Positions 6,237 to 13,046 are shown, numbered from the stretch's first letter. The stretch is DNA of 13,046 nucleotides from JBBIPZ01 sp037442505 [NCBI: Deltaproteobacteria bacterium] (GCA_037442505.1 JBBIPZ010000019.1:1-13046), one strand, 5' to 3'. Program-made: numbers and translations. Notes: generated from the letters alone by a model not told the origin.

Positions 6237-7334
6237 ATGGGATTTTCTATCGGTATCATTGGTCTTCCAAATGTTGGAAAGACTACTATTTTCAATGCAA
6301 TAACTGCAGTTTGTGCTGAGGCTTCAAATTACCCATTTTGCACGATTGAGCCAAACATAGGCGTTGTTCCGGTCAGAGATGACAGGTTAGACAGGATAAA
6401 AGAGATAATCAAAACAGAAAGTTATCTTCCAACTACTATTAAGTTTATCGATATTGCCGGGCTTGTTAGAGGTGCTAACAAGGGAGAAGGTTTAGGAAAT
6501 AAATTTTTATCGCATATCAGAGAGGTGGATGGAATCGCACACGTGGTTAGATGCTTTGATCTGCCGGAAGTGGTTCATGTAGAAGGAAGTGTAGATCCGA
6601 TAAGAGACATTGAAGTTATAAAGACAGAGTTGGTCCTTTCGGATATAGAGATTTTAGACAAACGTATAGAAAAGCTTGCCAAAGTTAACACCCCTTCGAG
6701 CAAAAAGTTTCTGGAAGTATTGAAAAAACTTCTTGAAAATTTAAATACGGGAATCAGTATTGTGGAAAAAGACAAACTTTTCGCCACACTAAATGATGAC
6801 GAGAAGTCTCAAATTGAAGAGTTAAACCTTATTTCATTAAAACCGATGTTTTATATCGCAAACGTTTCTGAGACAGAATTTAAGGAAAATAAATATCTTC
6901 CAAAACTGTTAGAGTATGCAGAAAAAGAGTCTAAAGACGTAGTAATAATATCTGGAAAGCTTGAAGAAGAAATAACACAGTTTGAGGAGTCTGAGAGATT
7001 ATCGATACTGAATGAATATGGTATCGAAAAAGAGGCTATAGACCGCATAATCATTAAAGGCTATAAGATGCTTGATTTAATTACCTTCTTTACCACAGCA
7101 AGGAGAGAGCTTAAAGCATGGACTTTGAAACGTGGAGAAAAGGCAATTAAAGCTGCAGGGAAAATACATACAGATATGGAGAGAGGTTTTATAAGGGCTG
7201 AGGTGATCCATTATGACGACCTTATAAAGGTTGGTTCAGAACTTAAGGCAAGAGAGATGGGGTTGTACCGACTGGAAGGAAAAGATTACGAAATACAGGA
7301 TGGGGACATTGTGTATTTTAGATTTAAGGTTTAA
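6237..7334 (+). CDS. ychF: Ribosome-associated ATPase/GTPase YchF (OLA1 family)
   Basis: YchF is a universally conserved Obg-family P-loop protein that binds ribosomes and tends to prefer ATP over GTP. The protein is 365 aa, the usual length. It has GLPNVGKTT (9-17), DIAGLV (72-77) and NVSE (209-212) in place of the canonical NKxD, the feature linked to relaxed nucleotide choice. A coiled-coil-like insert of acidic and lysine-rich helices follows (about 130-200). The C-terminal TGS domain carries FFTTARRELKAW and a basic stretch ending in KIHTDMERGF. The pth-ychF pair is common in bacteria. Its TAA stop (7332-7334) overlaps the stop of the convergent M16 gene, leaving no space for a terminator. 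Confidence 0.97.
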   Translation: MGFSIGIIGLPNVGKTTIFNAITAVCAEASNYPFCTIEPNIGVVPVRDDRLDRIKEIIKTESYLPTTIKFIDIAGLVRGANKGEGLGNKFLSHIREVDGIAHVVRCFDLPEVVHVEGSVDPIRDIEVIKTELVLSDIEILDKRIEKLAKVNTPSSKKFLEVLKKLLENLNTGISIVEKDKLFATLNDDEKSQIEELNLISLKPMFYIANVSETEFKENKYLPKLLEYAEKESKDVVIISGKLEEEITQFEESERLSILNEYGIEKEAIDRIIIKGYKMLDLITFFTTARRELKAWTLKRGEKAIKAAGKIHTDMERGFIRAEVIHYDDLIKVGSELKAREMGLYRLEGKDYEIQDGDIVYFRFKV

Positions 7335-9889
7335 GGTTTATCTTTGACTTTACCTTTTATAACAACAGTTATTGCTTTTTCACGTGTAAAATAATTCTTT
7401 AAATGATCTATAATTTCATCCGTTTTGATGCTTAAGAGTTTTTCTCGATATTTCTGATGGTACAAAGGATCGTTAAAAAATAACAGATTATTTGCGTAAG
7501 ATGAAGAAATATCAACATTTTCTTGTAAACTCTGAATAATTTCGGTAACGATTTGATTTACAGCCTTTTGCCTCTCTTCTTCTGTAATGCCATTGATGAA
7601 AGTCTTTTCTAACTCTTCTAAAAGCCCCTGTTTTGCCCTCTCAGCCTTTTCGGGGGACGTTCCTATGTATAGATTAAATAAAGAACCCTCAGGCGATTCA
7701 AACATAAATGCTCCAAGTGCATACGCCAATCCTTCTTTATCTCTAAGTTTTGTAAAAAGTCTGCCACTTTGATTTGAAAGAATATAGGAAAGTAAATGAA
7801 GATACGGACGTTCTTCGGAGCGAATACCCGGTACAGGAAAAGCAATCAAAATATGTGTCTGATTAAACTCTGTATCAAGAGATTTTTCTTTTTCGTTTAA
7901 TGATGGGGCAAGTTTTGTTGAATAGGTAGCTAAAGATTTATTTTCAAGTTTTGTAAGGCTGCTGGAGATTTTCTGATATGCATCATCGGGGAGATTACCA
8001 GAAAATACAACAACCATTTTATCTGGAGAAAAAAGTTTTCTAAAATGTGTTTTGATAGCTTTGGCATCAAAATTAGCGACAGTTTGTTCAAATCCTTCTA
8101 TTGGAAAGCCTAATGGGCTATCAGGATAAACTGTGGAGAAAAAGACGTCTTTCAATATACGAGAAGGGGATTCTTTTTTCTTTTGTATATCAGCAATGAT
8201 AAATTTTTTCACCTTTTCTATTTCTTCGGTTGAAGGCGAAAAGTTATTAAGTATATCCCCTAAGATTTCGATTGCGTCGTAAAAACTGTTGGATAAAAAT
8301 TTCCCTTTTATACCAGAAAGATTTTTTGTAGAAAACCCAGAAATTGAACCACCTAAGGCTTCAATCTTTGCAACAATGTCTTTATATCCCATGTTCGTTG
8401 TACCTCTTAACAGGCATGAAAGTGTAAAGCTGGAAAGCCCGGCGGTTTTTTTGTCTTCGATTCTGTTGCCAGCGAGCGACAGAATATTAAAGCCAAATGT
8501 GGGAACATTGTCTTTCTGTTTAAGTATAAGTTTAATGCCGTTTGGCAGAACATATTGTTTCATTTGGTCAGAAGTTTTTGTCAGGAAAACCGTTTTTAAT
8601 GCAGATTCTGCCTCAGATTGATAGTTTTTCGGTGTAATCATAACAGCGGTAACTTTTGAAGGATTAAGAAAATTTTTCTTAACCGACTCCAAGTCAGAAA
8701 GGGATACCTTTTGTATCTCACTGATATATTTTTTTGAATAATCGGGATCGTCATAATAGTATAGATAAGAATTGCCAAGGTCCGTAGCTATATCAGAATA
8801 GCGTTCTCGTGAAAAAAGGTAGTTACTCTGGTAGCTTATTATACTCTTTTTTAAAGCCTCTGGTGTGAACGACACCTTTTCATCAAACAACAAGTTAGCA
8901 AGTTCTGAAAGAACATTTGAAGTTTTTTCGCAAGAAAAATTTGCATGAACAGCAAAAAATCCCATCTCTTTCATTGACATCTGGTAAGAATAGGCATAAT
9001 TGACGAGTTGTTTTTGTTCTTTAAGTCTTTCTTTTAAAAGCGATGTTGCTGATTCGCCATAAATGAAAGAAAGTACATCAATTGCAGGAACATTTGGATC
9101 TTTTATGTCAGGTGTAGGTATGCCCAACATAAGATAACAAGAAGCAACATTTGCAGACTTTACAGCAATATTCTTTTCATGCTTTTCAACAAAAGTCTGA
9201 TTAAGGTAATTTTTGCTTGTTGTAACTTCTATACCAAAGTAACTGCCTGCCATATTAATCAGCTGGTCATCAAAATCACCTACAACGACGAGAAAGGCGT
9301 TTGCAGGCGTATAAAATCTTTTATAAAAACTTTCTACTTCTGATAAAGAAACCTCTTTAATGGTTTTTTCATAGCCTATGACGGGACGTTTAGCTGGATG
9401 GTTTTTTAATGCGGTCTCAAAAAAAAGATTGTAAACCAATTTTTGAGGACTATCGTAACTGCGCTTCATTTCCTCTAAGATAACCTTTTTTTCCTCTGCA
9501 AAACTTTTTTCATTGAACTTTGTTGTAAAAAGAATGTCCTGTAACACCTTAAGACCTTCTTCCCACTGTTTTTTGGGTAGAGTCAAATGATAAACAGTTT
9601 TGTCAAAAGATGTGTAGGCATTTATATCGCCGCCCAAAAATTCGATCCTTCTAGCAATATCTTTGCTTCGAAAGGTTAGATGCTCTAAAAAATGGGCAAC
9701 ACCCGCCTCTTTATCTGTCTCAGATGTGCTGCCATGCTTAACCCACAACTGCATCGCAACAAGAGGTGTTGTCTCATCTCTTTGAAAAATGATTTTAAAA
9801 CCGTTATCAAGAGATTTAACTGTTGTATTGGCAAAGGCTTGTTGAAAAGAAAAAAAAAGAAAAAATAAAACAAACAATTTCTTAAGCAT
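7331..9889 (-). CDS. Secreted two-domain M16 (pitrilysin-family) zinc peptidase
   Basis: This 852-aa protein has a signal peptide (basic MLKK, a long Phe/Leu core and an AFA-N cleavage site near residue 20), so it should act in the periplasm. The first half carries the inverted zinc motif HFLEH (66-70) and an EEKKVILEE stretch (132-140) that supplies the third ligand. In the second half the aligned HxxEH positions read Ser487, Leu490 and Ser491, so that metal site is lost. It does keep the SGRLFTKLRDKEGLAY block (708-723), with the Arg/Tyr pair typical of the partner domain. One chain therefore joins an active and an inactive M16 half, which many bacteria encode as two genes. The substrate is unknown; peptide clearance is inferred from the family. 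It follows the polyprenyl synthase gene by 3 bp. Confidence 0.92.
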   Translation of the reverse strand: MLKKLFVLFFLFFSFQQAFANTTVKSLDNGFKIIFQRDETTPLVAMQLWVKHGSTSETDKEAGVAHFLEHLTFRSKDIARRIEFLGGDINAYTSFDKTVYHLTLPKKQWEEGLKVLQDILFTTKFNEKSFAEEKKVILEEMKRSYDSPQKLVYNLFFETALKNHPAKRPVIGYEKTIKEVSLSEVESFYKRFYTPANAFLVVVGDFDDQLINMAGSYFGIEVTTSKNYLNQTFVEKHEKNIAVKSANVASCYLMLGIPTPDIKDPNVPAIDVLSFIYGESATSLLKERLKEQKQLVNYAYSYQMSMKEMGFFAVHANFSCEKTSNVLSELANLLFDEKVSFTPEALKKSIISYQSNYLFSRERYSDIATDLGNSYLYYYDDPDYSKKYISEIQKVSLSDLESVKKNFLNPSKVTAVMITPKNYQSEAESALKTVFLTKTSDQMKQYVLPNGIKLILKQKDNVPTFGFNILSLAGNRIEDKKTAGLSSFTLSCLLRGTTNMGYKDIVAKIEALGGSISGFSTKNLSGIKGKFLSNSFYDAIEILGDILNNFSPSTEEIEKVKKFIIADIQKKKESPSRILKDVFFSTVYPDSPLGFPIEGFEQTVANFDAKAIKTHFRKLFSPDKMVVVFSGNLPDDAYQKISSSLTKLENKSLATYSTKLAPSLNEKEKSLDTEFNQTHILIAFPVPGIRSEERPYLHLLSYILSNQSGRLFTKLRDKEGLAYALGAFMFESPEGSLFNLYIGTSPEKAERAKQGLLEELEKTFINGITEEERQKAVNQIVTEIIQSLQENVDISSSYANNLLFFNDPLYHQKYREKLLSIKTDEIIDHLKNYFTREKAITVVIKGKVKDKP

Positions 9890-9892
9890 ATT

Positions 9893-10864
9893 TCAAAACG
9901 TTCTTTCTATTGTGTAGTTTGCGATAATTTCCAGTAATTTTCTATATTTCTCGTCAATAAAACTTATACAGTTTTTTGCTTCTGCAACGTAGTGTTGGGC
10001 TCTATTAAAGCTGTGCTTGAAGGCATCGTATTTTTCCAGTATTGCATATACCTTTTCAAAGTCTTCCCTTTTTTTATTCTTTTTAAGTAGCAGCTTGCTT
10101 AACAGCTTTCGTTCGTTTATTGTAGATTTTTTATATGTGTATATAAATGGCATCGTAACCTTCCCATCATAGAAATCCTGTCCTTGAATTTTGCCCAAGG
10201 TCTCATCGCTGGTAATGTAGTCAAGGGTGTCATCAGCTATCTGAAAGGCGGTGCCAATTAGCATACCAAAATTACGCATCTTATCTCTGAACGATAAATG
10301 TGCGTTTCCAATAATTGCCCCAACCTCCGCTGCAGCAGAAATAAGGACGGCAGTTTTGCATCTGACTATCTCTAAGTACTCCTCTTCAGTTGTTTCTGGT
10401 TCTTCTGTCTTTAATAACTGCAGGATTTCGCCCTCAGCCATTTTGGTTGTTGCATTAGAAACACAATCGAGAATTTCTAAATTGTTTTCTTTAACAAGGG
10501 CGAGGAAAGAACGAGCCAACAAAAAATCACCTACAAGAACGGTAGCTTCGTTTCCCCAGAGGATGTTTGCTGATGGCTTGCCACGTCTTAACTCGGCATA
10601 ATCAACAACATCATCGTGTAGCAAAGTGGCAGTATGAATAAACTCTAAAGCACTTGCAATCTTGTAAACTCTGTCTCCCTCATATCCAAATGCACGTGCG
10701 GAGAGTATCAAAACAAGCGGACGGAAACGTTTCCCACCACTTTCAATAAGATAAGAAGCAACCTGTCTTATAAAATCTATGGGAGAGTCTAAGGATACAC
10801 GAATCTCCTGTGCCACCAACTCTAAATCTTTTTTCAAACTATCTTGAAGTTTTTTAAAATCCAT
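9893..10864 (-). CDS. ispB: Long-chain all-trans polyprenyl diphosphate synthase
   Basis: The enzyme extends an allylic diphosphate with isopentenyl diphosphate to make the isoprenoid tail of quinones. The protein is 323 aa. It shows GGKRFRP (43-49), the first aspartate-rich motif DDVVD (84-88), RRGKPSAN (93-100) and the second motif DDTLD (211-215) followed by GKIQGQDFYDGK. The residues four and five places before DDVVD are Thr80 and Ala79, small rather than aromatic. This argues against farnesyl or geranylgeranyl length and for a longer C30-C45 product; the exact length is not readable. No Shine-Dalgarno precedes the ATG, and a TTGACA promoter ends about 11 bases upstream, so the message may be leaderless. 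The M16 peptidase gene follows in the same operon. Confidence 0.92.
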   Translation of the reverse strand: MDFKKLQDSLKKDLELVAQEIRVSLDSPIDFIRQVASYLIESGGKRFRPLVLILSARAFGYEGDRVYKIASALEFIHTATLLHDDVVDYAELRRGKPSANILWGNEATVLVGDFLLARSFLALVKENNLEILDCVSNATTKMAEGEILQLLKTEEPETTEEEYLEIVRCKTAVLISAAAEVGAIIGNAHLSFRDKMRNFGMLIGTAFQIADDTLDYITSDETLGKIQGQDFYDGKVTMPFIYTYKKSTINERKLLSKLLLKKNKKREDFEKVYAILEKYDAFKHSFNRAQHYVAEAKNCISFIDEKYRKLLEIIANYTIERTF

Positions 10865-10874
10865 CAGTTTTGTA

Positions 10875-10916
10875 ATGATATAAGAAAATTATAAAACTGT
10901 CAAAGCCAAATTGCAA
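10875..10916 (-). promoter_or_regulatory. Two overlapping promoters for the ispB-M16 operon
   Basis: Read on the minus strand, TTGCAA (10916-10911) is followed after 17 bases by TATAAT (10893-10888). TTGACA (10903-10898) is followed after 17 bases by TATCAT (10880-10875). Both have ideal spacing. The first would give a leader of about 17 bases and the second one of only about 4 bases before the ATG at 10864. Neither leader contains a Shine-Dalgarno. Confidence 0.65.
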
Positions 10917-10937
10917 ATTACCCCAAAATAAAATTGC

Positions 10938-10966
10938 TTGCAATCGTTTTTATGGAGATGTAAAAT
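10938..10966 (+). promoter_or_regulatory. Promoter of the cobalamin-riboswitch operon
   Basis: TTGCAA (10938-10943) is followed after 17 bases by TAAAAT (10961-10966). Transcription should start near 10973, about 18 bases before the P1 stem of the aptamer, which is the position a riboswitch promoter must have. Its -35 is the same hexamer as one of the divergent ispB promoters. Confidence 0.65.
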
Positions 10967-10990
10967 TAAAGTCAATGAAATTTTGAAAAG

Positions 10991-11160
10991 ACGTTGGAGC
11001 TAAGGGAATCTCGTGCATCGGATATCTCCGATAAGTCGAGAGCTGCCCCGCAGCTGTGAGCGTTGACGAAAGCCAGATTAGCCACTGGAGGTGTTGTTGA
11101 TATCCTCTGGGAAGGCAGGCAAGTAGGTTGAAACGCAAGCCAGAAGACCTGCTCTAACGT
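10991..11160 (+). ncRNA. Cobalamin (adenosylcobalamin) riboswitch aptamer
   Basis: The RNA binds adenosylcobalamin and controls the B12 genes behind it. The closing P1 stem pairs 10991-11000 (ACGTTGGAGC) with 11151-11160 (GCTCTAACGT), ten pairs with one G-U. Inside are the conserved AAGGGAA (11002-11008), a stem TCTCG/CGAGA (11009-11013 with 11037-11041) capped by ATCGGA/TCCGAT (11017-11022 with 11027-11032), GCCCCGCAGCTGTGAGCG (11045-11062), GCCACTGG (11081-11088), GGGAAGGC (11109-11116), AAGTAGG (11121-11127) and the B12 box, CCAGAAGACCTGC (11140-11152). Together these match the family consensus throughout. Downstream lie a terminator and the cobinamide-arm genes, exactly the expected context. 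Confidence 0.96.
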
Positions 11161-11170
11161 AGTTGTCTTA

Positions 11171-11237
11171 TTCCTCGAGGGAGGGAAGAGGGCAGAGAAT
11201 AGAGAATATCTTATATCTACCCGACTTAAGCTCCCTT
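11171..11237 (+). promoter_or_regulatory. Candidate expression platform and antiterminator pairing
   Basis: GAGGGAG (11177-11183) can pair with CTCCCTT (11231-11237), seven pairs with one terminal G-U. The second strand is the loop and 3' arm of the terminator, so the two structures exclude each other. The first strand can instead sit in the loop of a small hairpin, TTCCT/GGGAA (11171-11175 with 11183-11187), at the position of the P13 element. In the ligand-bound state that would hide it and free the terminator. This is a model from base pairing only. Confidence 0.5.
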
Positions 11238-11251
11238 AAGTCGGGTTTTTT
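11220..11251 (+). terminator. Rho-independent terminator between riboswitch and B12 genes
   Basis: A perfect 11-bp stem CCCGACTTAAG (11220-11230) / CTTAAGTCGGG (11235-11245) has a 4-base loop and is followed at once by six T (11246-11251). It sits between the aptamer and the first gene, so it acts as an attenuator: closed when adenosylcobalamin is bound, by analogy with other cobalamin riboswitches. Confidence 0.95.
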
Positions 11252-11257
11252 GTTTTT

Positions 11258-11262
11258 GGAGG
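11258..11262 (+). promoter_or_regulatory. Ribosome binding site that fixes a TTG start
   Basis: GGAGG ends 5 bases before TTG 11268-11270. The first in-frame ATG (11286) is 23 bases from it and has no other Shine-Dalgarno, so the TTG is the better start. The site begins only 7 bases after the terminator T-run. Confidence 0.7.
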
Positions 11263-11267
11263 CATAA

Positions 11268-11498
11268 TTGAGCAACATAAAAAAAATGGCAGACTTTTTG
11301 GCAACGAGAATAAACTGTGAAGCAAAAGGTGAGTTATTGTTTGTGGGGGAGAACAGAGAGTTTCAACTTTTAGATATGATTGAAAAACGGATTTTAGACA
11401 TTGAAAAAAACAAAAAAGATTCAGAAAATATGGCTAAAATTAGTGTCGATAAGGAACTGATGTTTTTGAAAAACATTCTCAGAAGGCTTTCTAAATGA
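11268..11498 (+). CDS. Unrecognised 76-aa protein, first gene of the B12-riboswitch operon
   Basis: I do not recognise this protein. It starts with TTG behind a good GGAGG and ends in an ATGA overlap with the decarboxylase gene, so it is almost surely translated and coupled to it. It is 76 residues, charged and mostly helical in character, with a single Cys (residue 18) and no membrane segment, signal peptide or known motif. The middle and tail (about 35-76: QLLDMIEKRILDIEKNKK, then MFLKNILRRLSK) have hydrophobic spacing suggestive of amphipathic or coiled-coil helices. Its place right behind a cobalamin riboswitch and ahead of two cobinamide-arm genes suggests a role in B12 synthesis, uptake or a partner complex. 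That is inference from position only. Confidence 0.8.
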   Translation: MSNIKKMADFLATRINCEAKGELLFVGENREFQLLDMIEKRILDIEKNKKDSENMAKISVDKELMFLKNILRRLSK

Positions 11499-12514
11499 AA
11501 TCAAGGTTACATGGTGGAACTGAAAACTGTTTATATGACTTCAGTGTGAATCTTAACCCCGTAGTAAAAGATGGTTATATAAAAAAAATACTCTCTTCTT
11601 TGAGTTATGCTGCCATCAAATATCCTGAACAAAGAGGCGATAGCCTCGTCAACATTATAGCGCGTAAAAATAATGTTATTTCTGATAACGTTGTTCTTGG
11701 CAACGGTTCTATTGAGCTTTTTTATTGCCTGCCAAGAGTTTTAAAGCCAGAACGAGCGTTTACACTTGAGCCCACTTTTTGTGAATACAGCTACATTTGC
11801 GATATTTACAACATTAAGTTAAGACGTTTCCTGCCAGATTCGGAATTTCATTGGGACTTTTCTAAAATACAAAAAGAGCTAAAGCCAAAGGATCTGCTTT
11901 TTATCTGTAATCCCAATAATCCTACTGGAACGCTTTATTCCAGAGAGGATATTATTACCCTTCTAAAAACAGGTGCTTATATCGTTATTGATGAGGCTTT
12001 TATGGACTTTAGCCCAGAAAATCAATCTCTCTTAAGTGATCTCGAAAGGTTTGAAAATCTAATTGTCGTTAAGTCGTTAACTAAAATTTATTCTATAGCA
12101 GGGTTGCGAATTGGATTTTTAGTTGCGAATCGACATATTTCAGAAAGGTTAAAATTGATTTTGCCACTCTGGAATGTAAATGGAGTTGCATTAGAGGTGG
12201 CAAAAGTAATGCTTGAAAACGATATAATTGAAAAAACAAGAAAAGTTGTCATCGAAGAAAAAAATTTCCTGTTCAAAAAGATGAAAAAGTATTTAAAGGT
12301 TTTCGATAGCAATGCAAATTTTCTTCTTTGTAAAAGTGATAGAACACCTAAGTTGCACAAATTTGCTAAATCCAGAGGCTTCTGTTTGAGAGATAACAAA
12401 GGTTTTTATGGTTTAGATGAAAGCTATTTTCGTGTTGCGATTAAAGAACATAAAGAAAATATGAGATTGATTGAATTGTTTATGAACTTTTTTGAAGGTA
12501 ATTGTTGTGATTGA
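11495..12514 (+). CDS. cobD: L-threonine-O-3-phosphate decarboxylase (CobD of Salmonella; CobC of Pseudomonas)
   Basis: This 339-aa fold-type I PLP enzyme decarboxylates threonine phosphate to (R)-1-amino-2-propanol O-2-phosphate, the linker between corrin ring and nucleotide loop of B12. The N-terminus LHGG (5-8) followed by DFSVNLNP (16-23) is the CobD signature and separates it from the related histidinol-phosphate aminotransferase. Further marks are LGNGSIELF (68-76), CNPNNPTG (137-144), the cofactor Asp in VIDEAFMDF and SLTKIYSIAGLRIGF (194-208) with Lys197 as PLP lysine. It overlaps the 76-aa gene by 4 bp and cbiB by 8 bp. The cobalamin riboswitch upstream and the cbiB neighbour support the assignment. 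HisC is the only serious alternative and the context disfavours it. Confidence 0.9.
   Translation: MKSRLHGGTENCLYDFSVNLNPVVKDGYIKKILSSLSYAAIKYPEQRGDSLVNIIARKNNVISDNVVLGNGSIELFYCLPRVLKPERAFTLEPTFCEYSYICDIYNIKLRRFLPDSEFHWDFSKIQKELKPKDLLFICNPNNPTGTLYSREDIITLLKTGAYIVIDEAFMDFSPENQSLLSDLERFENLIVVKSLTKIYSIAGLRIGFLVANRHISERLKLILPLWNVNGVALEVAKVMLENDIIEKTRKVVIEEKNFLFKKMKKYLKVFDSNANFLLCKSDRTPKLHKFAKSRGFCLRDNKGFYGLDESYFRVAIKEHKENMRLIELFMNFFEGNCCD
12494..12498 (+). promoter_or_regulatory. Ribosome binding site supporting the GTG start of cbiB
   Basis: GAAGG lies inside the end of the decarboxylase gene, 8 bases before GTG 12507-12509. No ATG or TTG in the cbiB frame lies close to it, and later in-frame starts would remove the first conserved residues. 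Confidence 0.55.
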
Positions 12515-13046
12515 TTATAATGCCAGGTTTATTGCGATTGGGTTTTTTTATGAGTTGTTGTTTATGTATCCCTCGTTTTTGATTCATCCCGTTGCAGTAA
12601 TGGGAAAGGCTATATCTGTGTTTGAAAGGCTCTTATTGATTAAAGAAGGGAAAAGTGTGCTAAATATTCTTACAGGTGGAGTGATGGCGATACTGCTCAT
12701 TGCTACGACATTTGTCTGCTTTTACTATCTGGAGCTGGTTGTAGCTAATAAATGGATCCTTTTTGTAATAAATACATTTTTTGCTGTTACTTGTGTTGCT
12801 GCGGGCTCTTTGTTTTTTGAATGCTTTAAAGTTATTAAATATATTGAAATTGGCCATATTGATTTAGCAAAAAAACAGTTAAGCATGTTGGTAACAAGAG
12901 ATACAGCAGGAATGGACGAGAAAAAGTTAGTAGAAACTACACTTGAAACGCTTTCCGAAAATCTTTGTGATGGAGTAATTGCACCACTTTTTTACATGTT
13001 TATTGGAGGAATCCCGTTGGGCATGGCATACAAAATGGCTTCAACT
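12507..13046 (+). CDS. cbiB: Adenosylcobinamide-phosphate synthase CbiB, N-terminal 180 residues
   Basis: The gene runs off the window; 180 codons are present of the roughly 310 usual for the family. CbiB is an inner-membrane enzyme that joins cobyric acid to aminopropanol phosphate, the product of the gene before it. The sequence shows the family start (IHPVAVMGK, about 27-35) and several hydrophobic segments (roughly 55-72 and 80-97). It also has the conserved cytoplasmic block VTRDTAGMDEKKL (about 130-142) followed by ETLSENLCDGVIAPLFY (about 146-162). It begins with GTG and overlaps the decarboxylase by 8 bp, which implies translational coupling. The same protein is called CobD in Pseudomonas, so the pair's names must be read with care. 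The frame is open to the edge without fault. Confidence 0.93.
   Translation, partial: MIDYNARFIAIGFFYELLFMYPSFLIHPVAVMGKAISVFERLLLIKEGKSVLNILTGGVMAILLIATTFVCFYYLELVVANKWILFVINTFFAVTCVAAGSLFFECFKVIKYIEIGHIDLAKKQLSMLVTRDTAGMDEKKLVETTLETLSENLCDGVIAPLFYMFIGGIPLGMAYKMAST

Noticed and set aside
8289-8621. Plus-strand 110-codon open frame inside the M16 gene
   Set aside because: Shadow of the M16 coding frame; no domain and no upstream signals of note.
9846-9868. A-rich tract near the start of the M16 gene as a regulatory repeat or slippage site
   Set aside because: It encodes the Phe/Leu core of the signal peptide on the minus strand and the frame is intact, so protein sequence explains it.
10950-11138. 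Minus-strand 62-codon open frame
   Set aside because: It lies on the cobalamin riboswitch and its plus-strand promoter. The conserved RNA explains the sequence, and the peptide resembles no protein.
11286-11288. ATG as start of the 76-aa protein
   Set aside because: It is 23 bases from the only Shine-Dalgarno, while TTG at 11268 has ideal spacing.
12660-12857. Minus-strand 65-codon open frame
   Set aside because: Antisense to cbiB, which is clearly coding here; the composition is low-complexity Lys/Asn.
1-13046. CRISPR arrays, tRNA or rRNA genes, insertion-sequence ends
   Set aside because: I looked for regularly spaced repeats, cloverleaf arms and terminal inverted repeats next to transposase frames and saw none.

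Overview
The window reads as chromosomal housekeeping DNA from a low-GC, Gram-negative bacterium. The evidence is an inner-core LPS heptosyltransferase, a sugar aminotransferase and a secreted zinc-protease homologue, alongside standard bacterial GTPases and translation factors. The species cannot be fixed from sequence alone. A sulfur-reducing Desulfurella/Hippea-like lineage would fit the base composition and gene mix, but that is a guess. There is no sign of phage, transposon, CRISPR or plasmid functions.

Layout. (1) 1-425, minus strand: the 5' end of a WYL-type transcription regulator (cut by the window edge) and a 55-aa protein with two CxxC pairs. (2) 515-3974, plus strand: an overlapping three-gene operon of a DegT-family aminotransferase, heptosyltransferase I (waaC) and the ribosome-assembly GTPase der, joined by ATGA overlaps. 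(3) 3979-7334, plus strand: a promoter and the operon prs, rplY/ctc, pth, ychF, linking PRPP supply to translation factors. (4) 9893-10864 and 7331-9889, minus strand: a long-chain polyprenyl diphosphate synthase followed by a signal-peptide-bearing, two-domain M16 peptidase. The M16 gene meets ychF tail to tail, with the two stop codons overlapping. (5) 10865-11267: a 403-bp control region with divergent promoters, a complete cobalamin riboswitch (aptamer 10991-11160) and an intrinsic terminator. (6) 11268-13046, plus strand: the riboswitch-controlled B12 operon, with an unrecognised 76-aa protein, L-threonine-O-3-phosphate decarboxylase and CbiB (runs off the end).

How the parts work together. 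The decarboxylase makes (R)-1-amino-2-propanol phosphate and CbiB attaches it to cobyric acid, so the two make and install the cobinamide side arm. The riboswitch and terminator should switch them off when adenosylcobalamin is plentiful. The strongest leads are the expression platform of this riboswitch, with a visible candidate antiterminator, and the unknown 76-aa protein that it controls. A second lead is a pair of minus-strand genes that lack Shine-Dalgarno sequences and have a promoter so close to the ATG that their mRNAs may be leaderless. Most of the window is ordinary, and I saw no clearly new multi-gene system.
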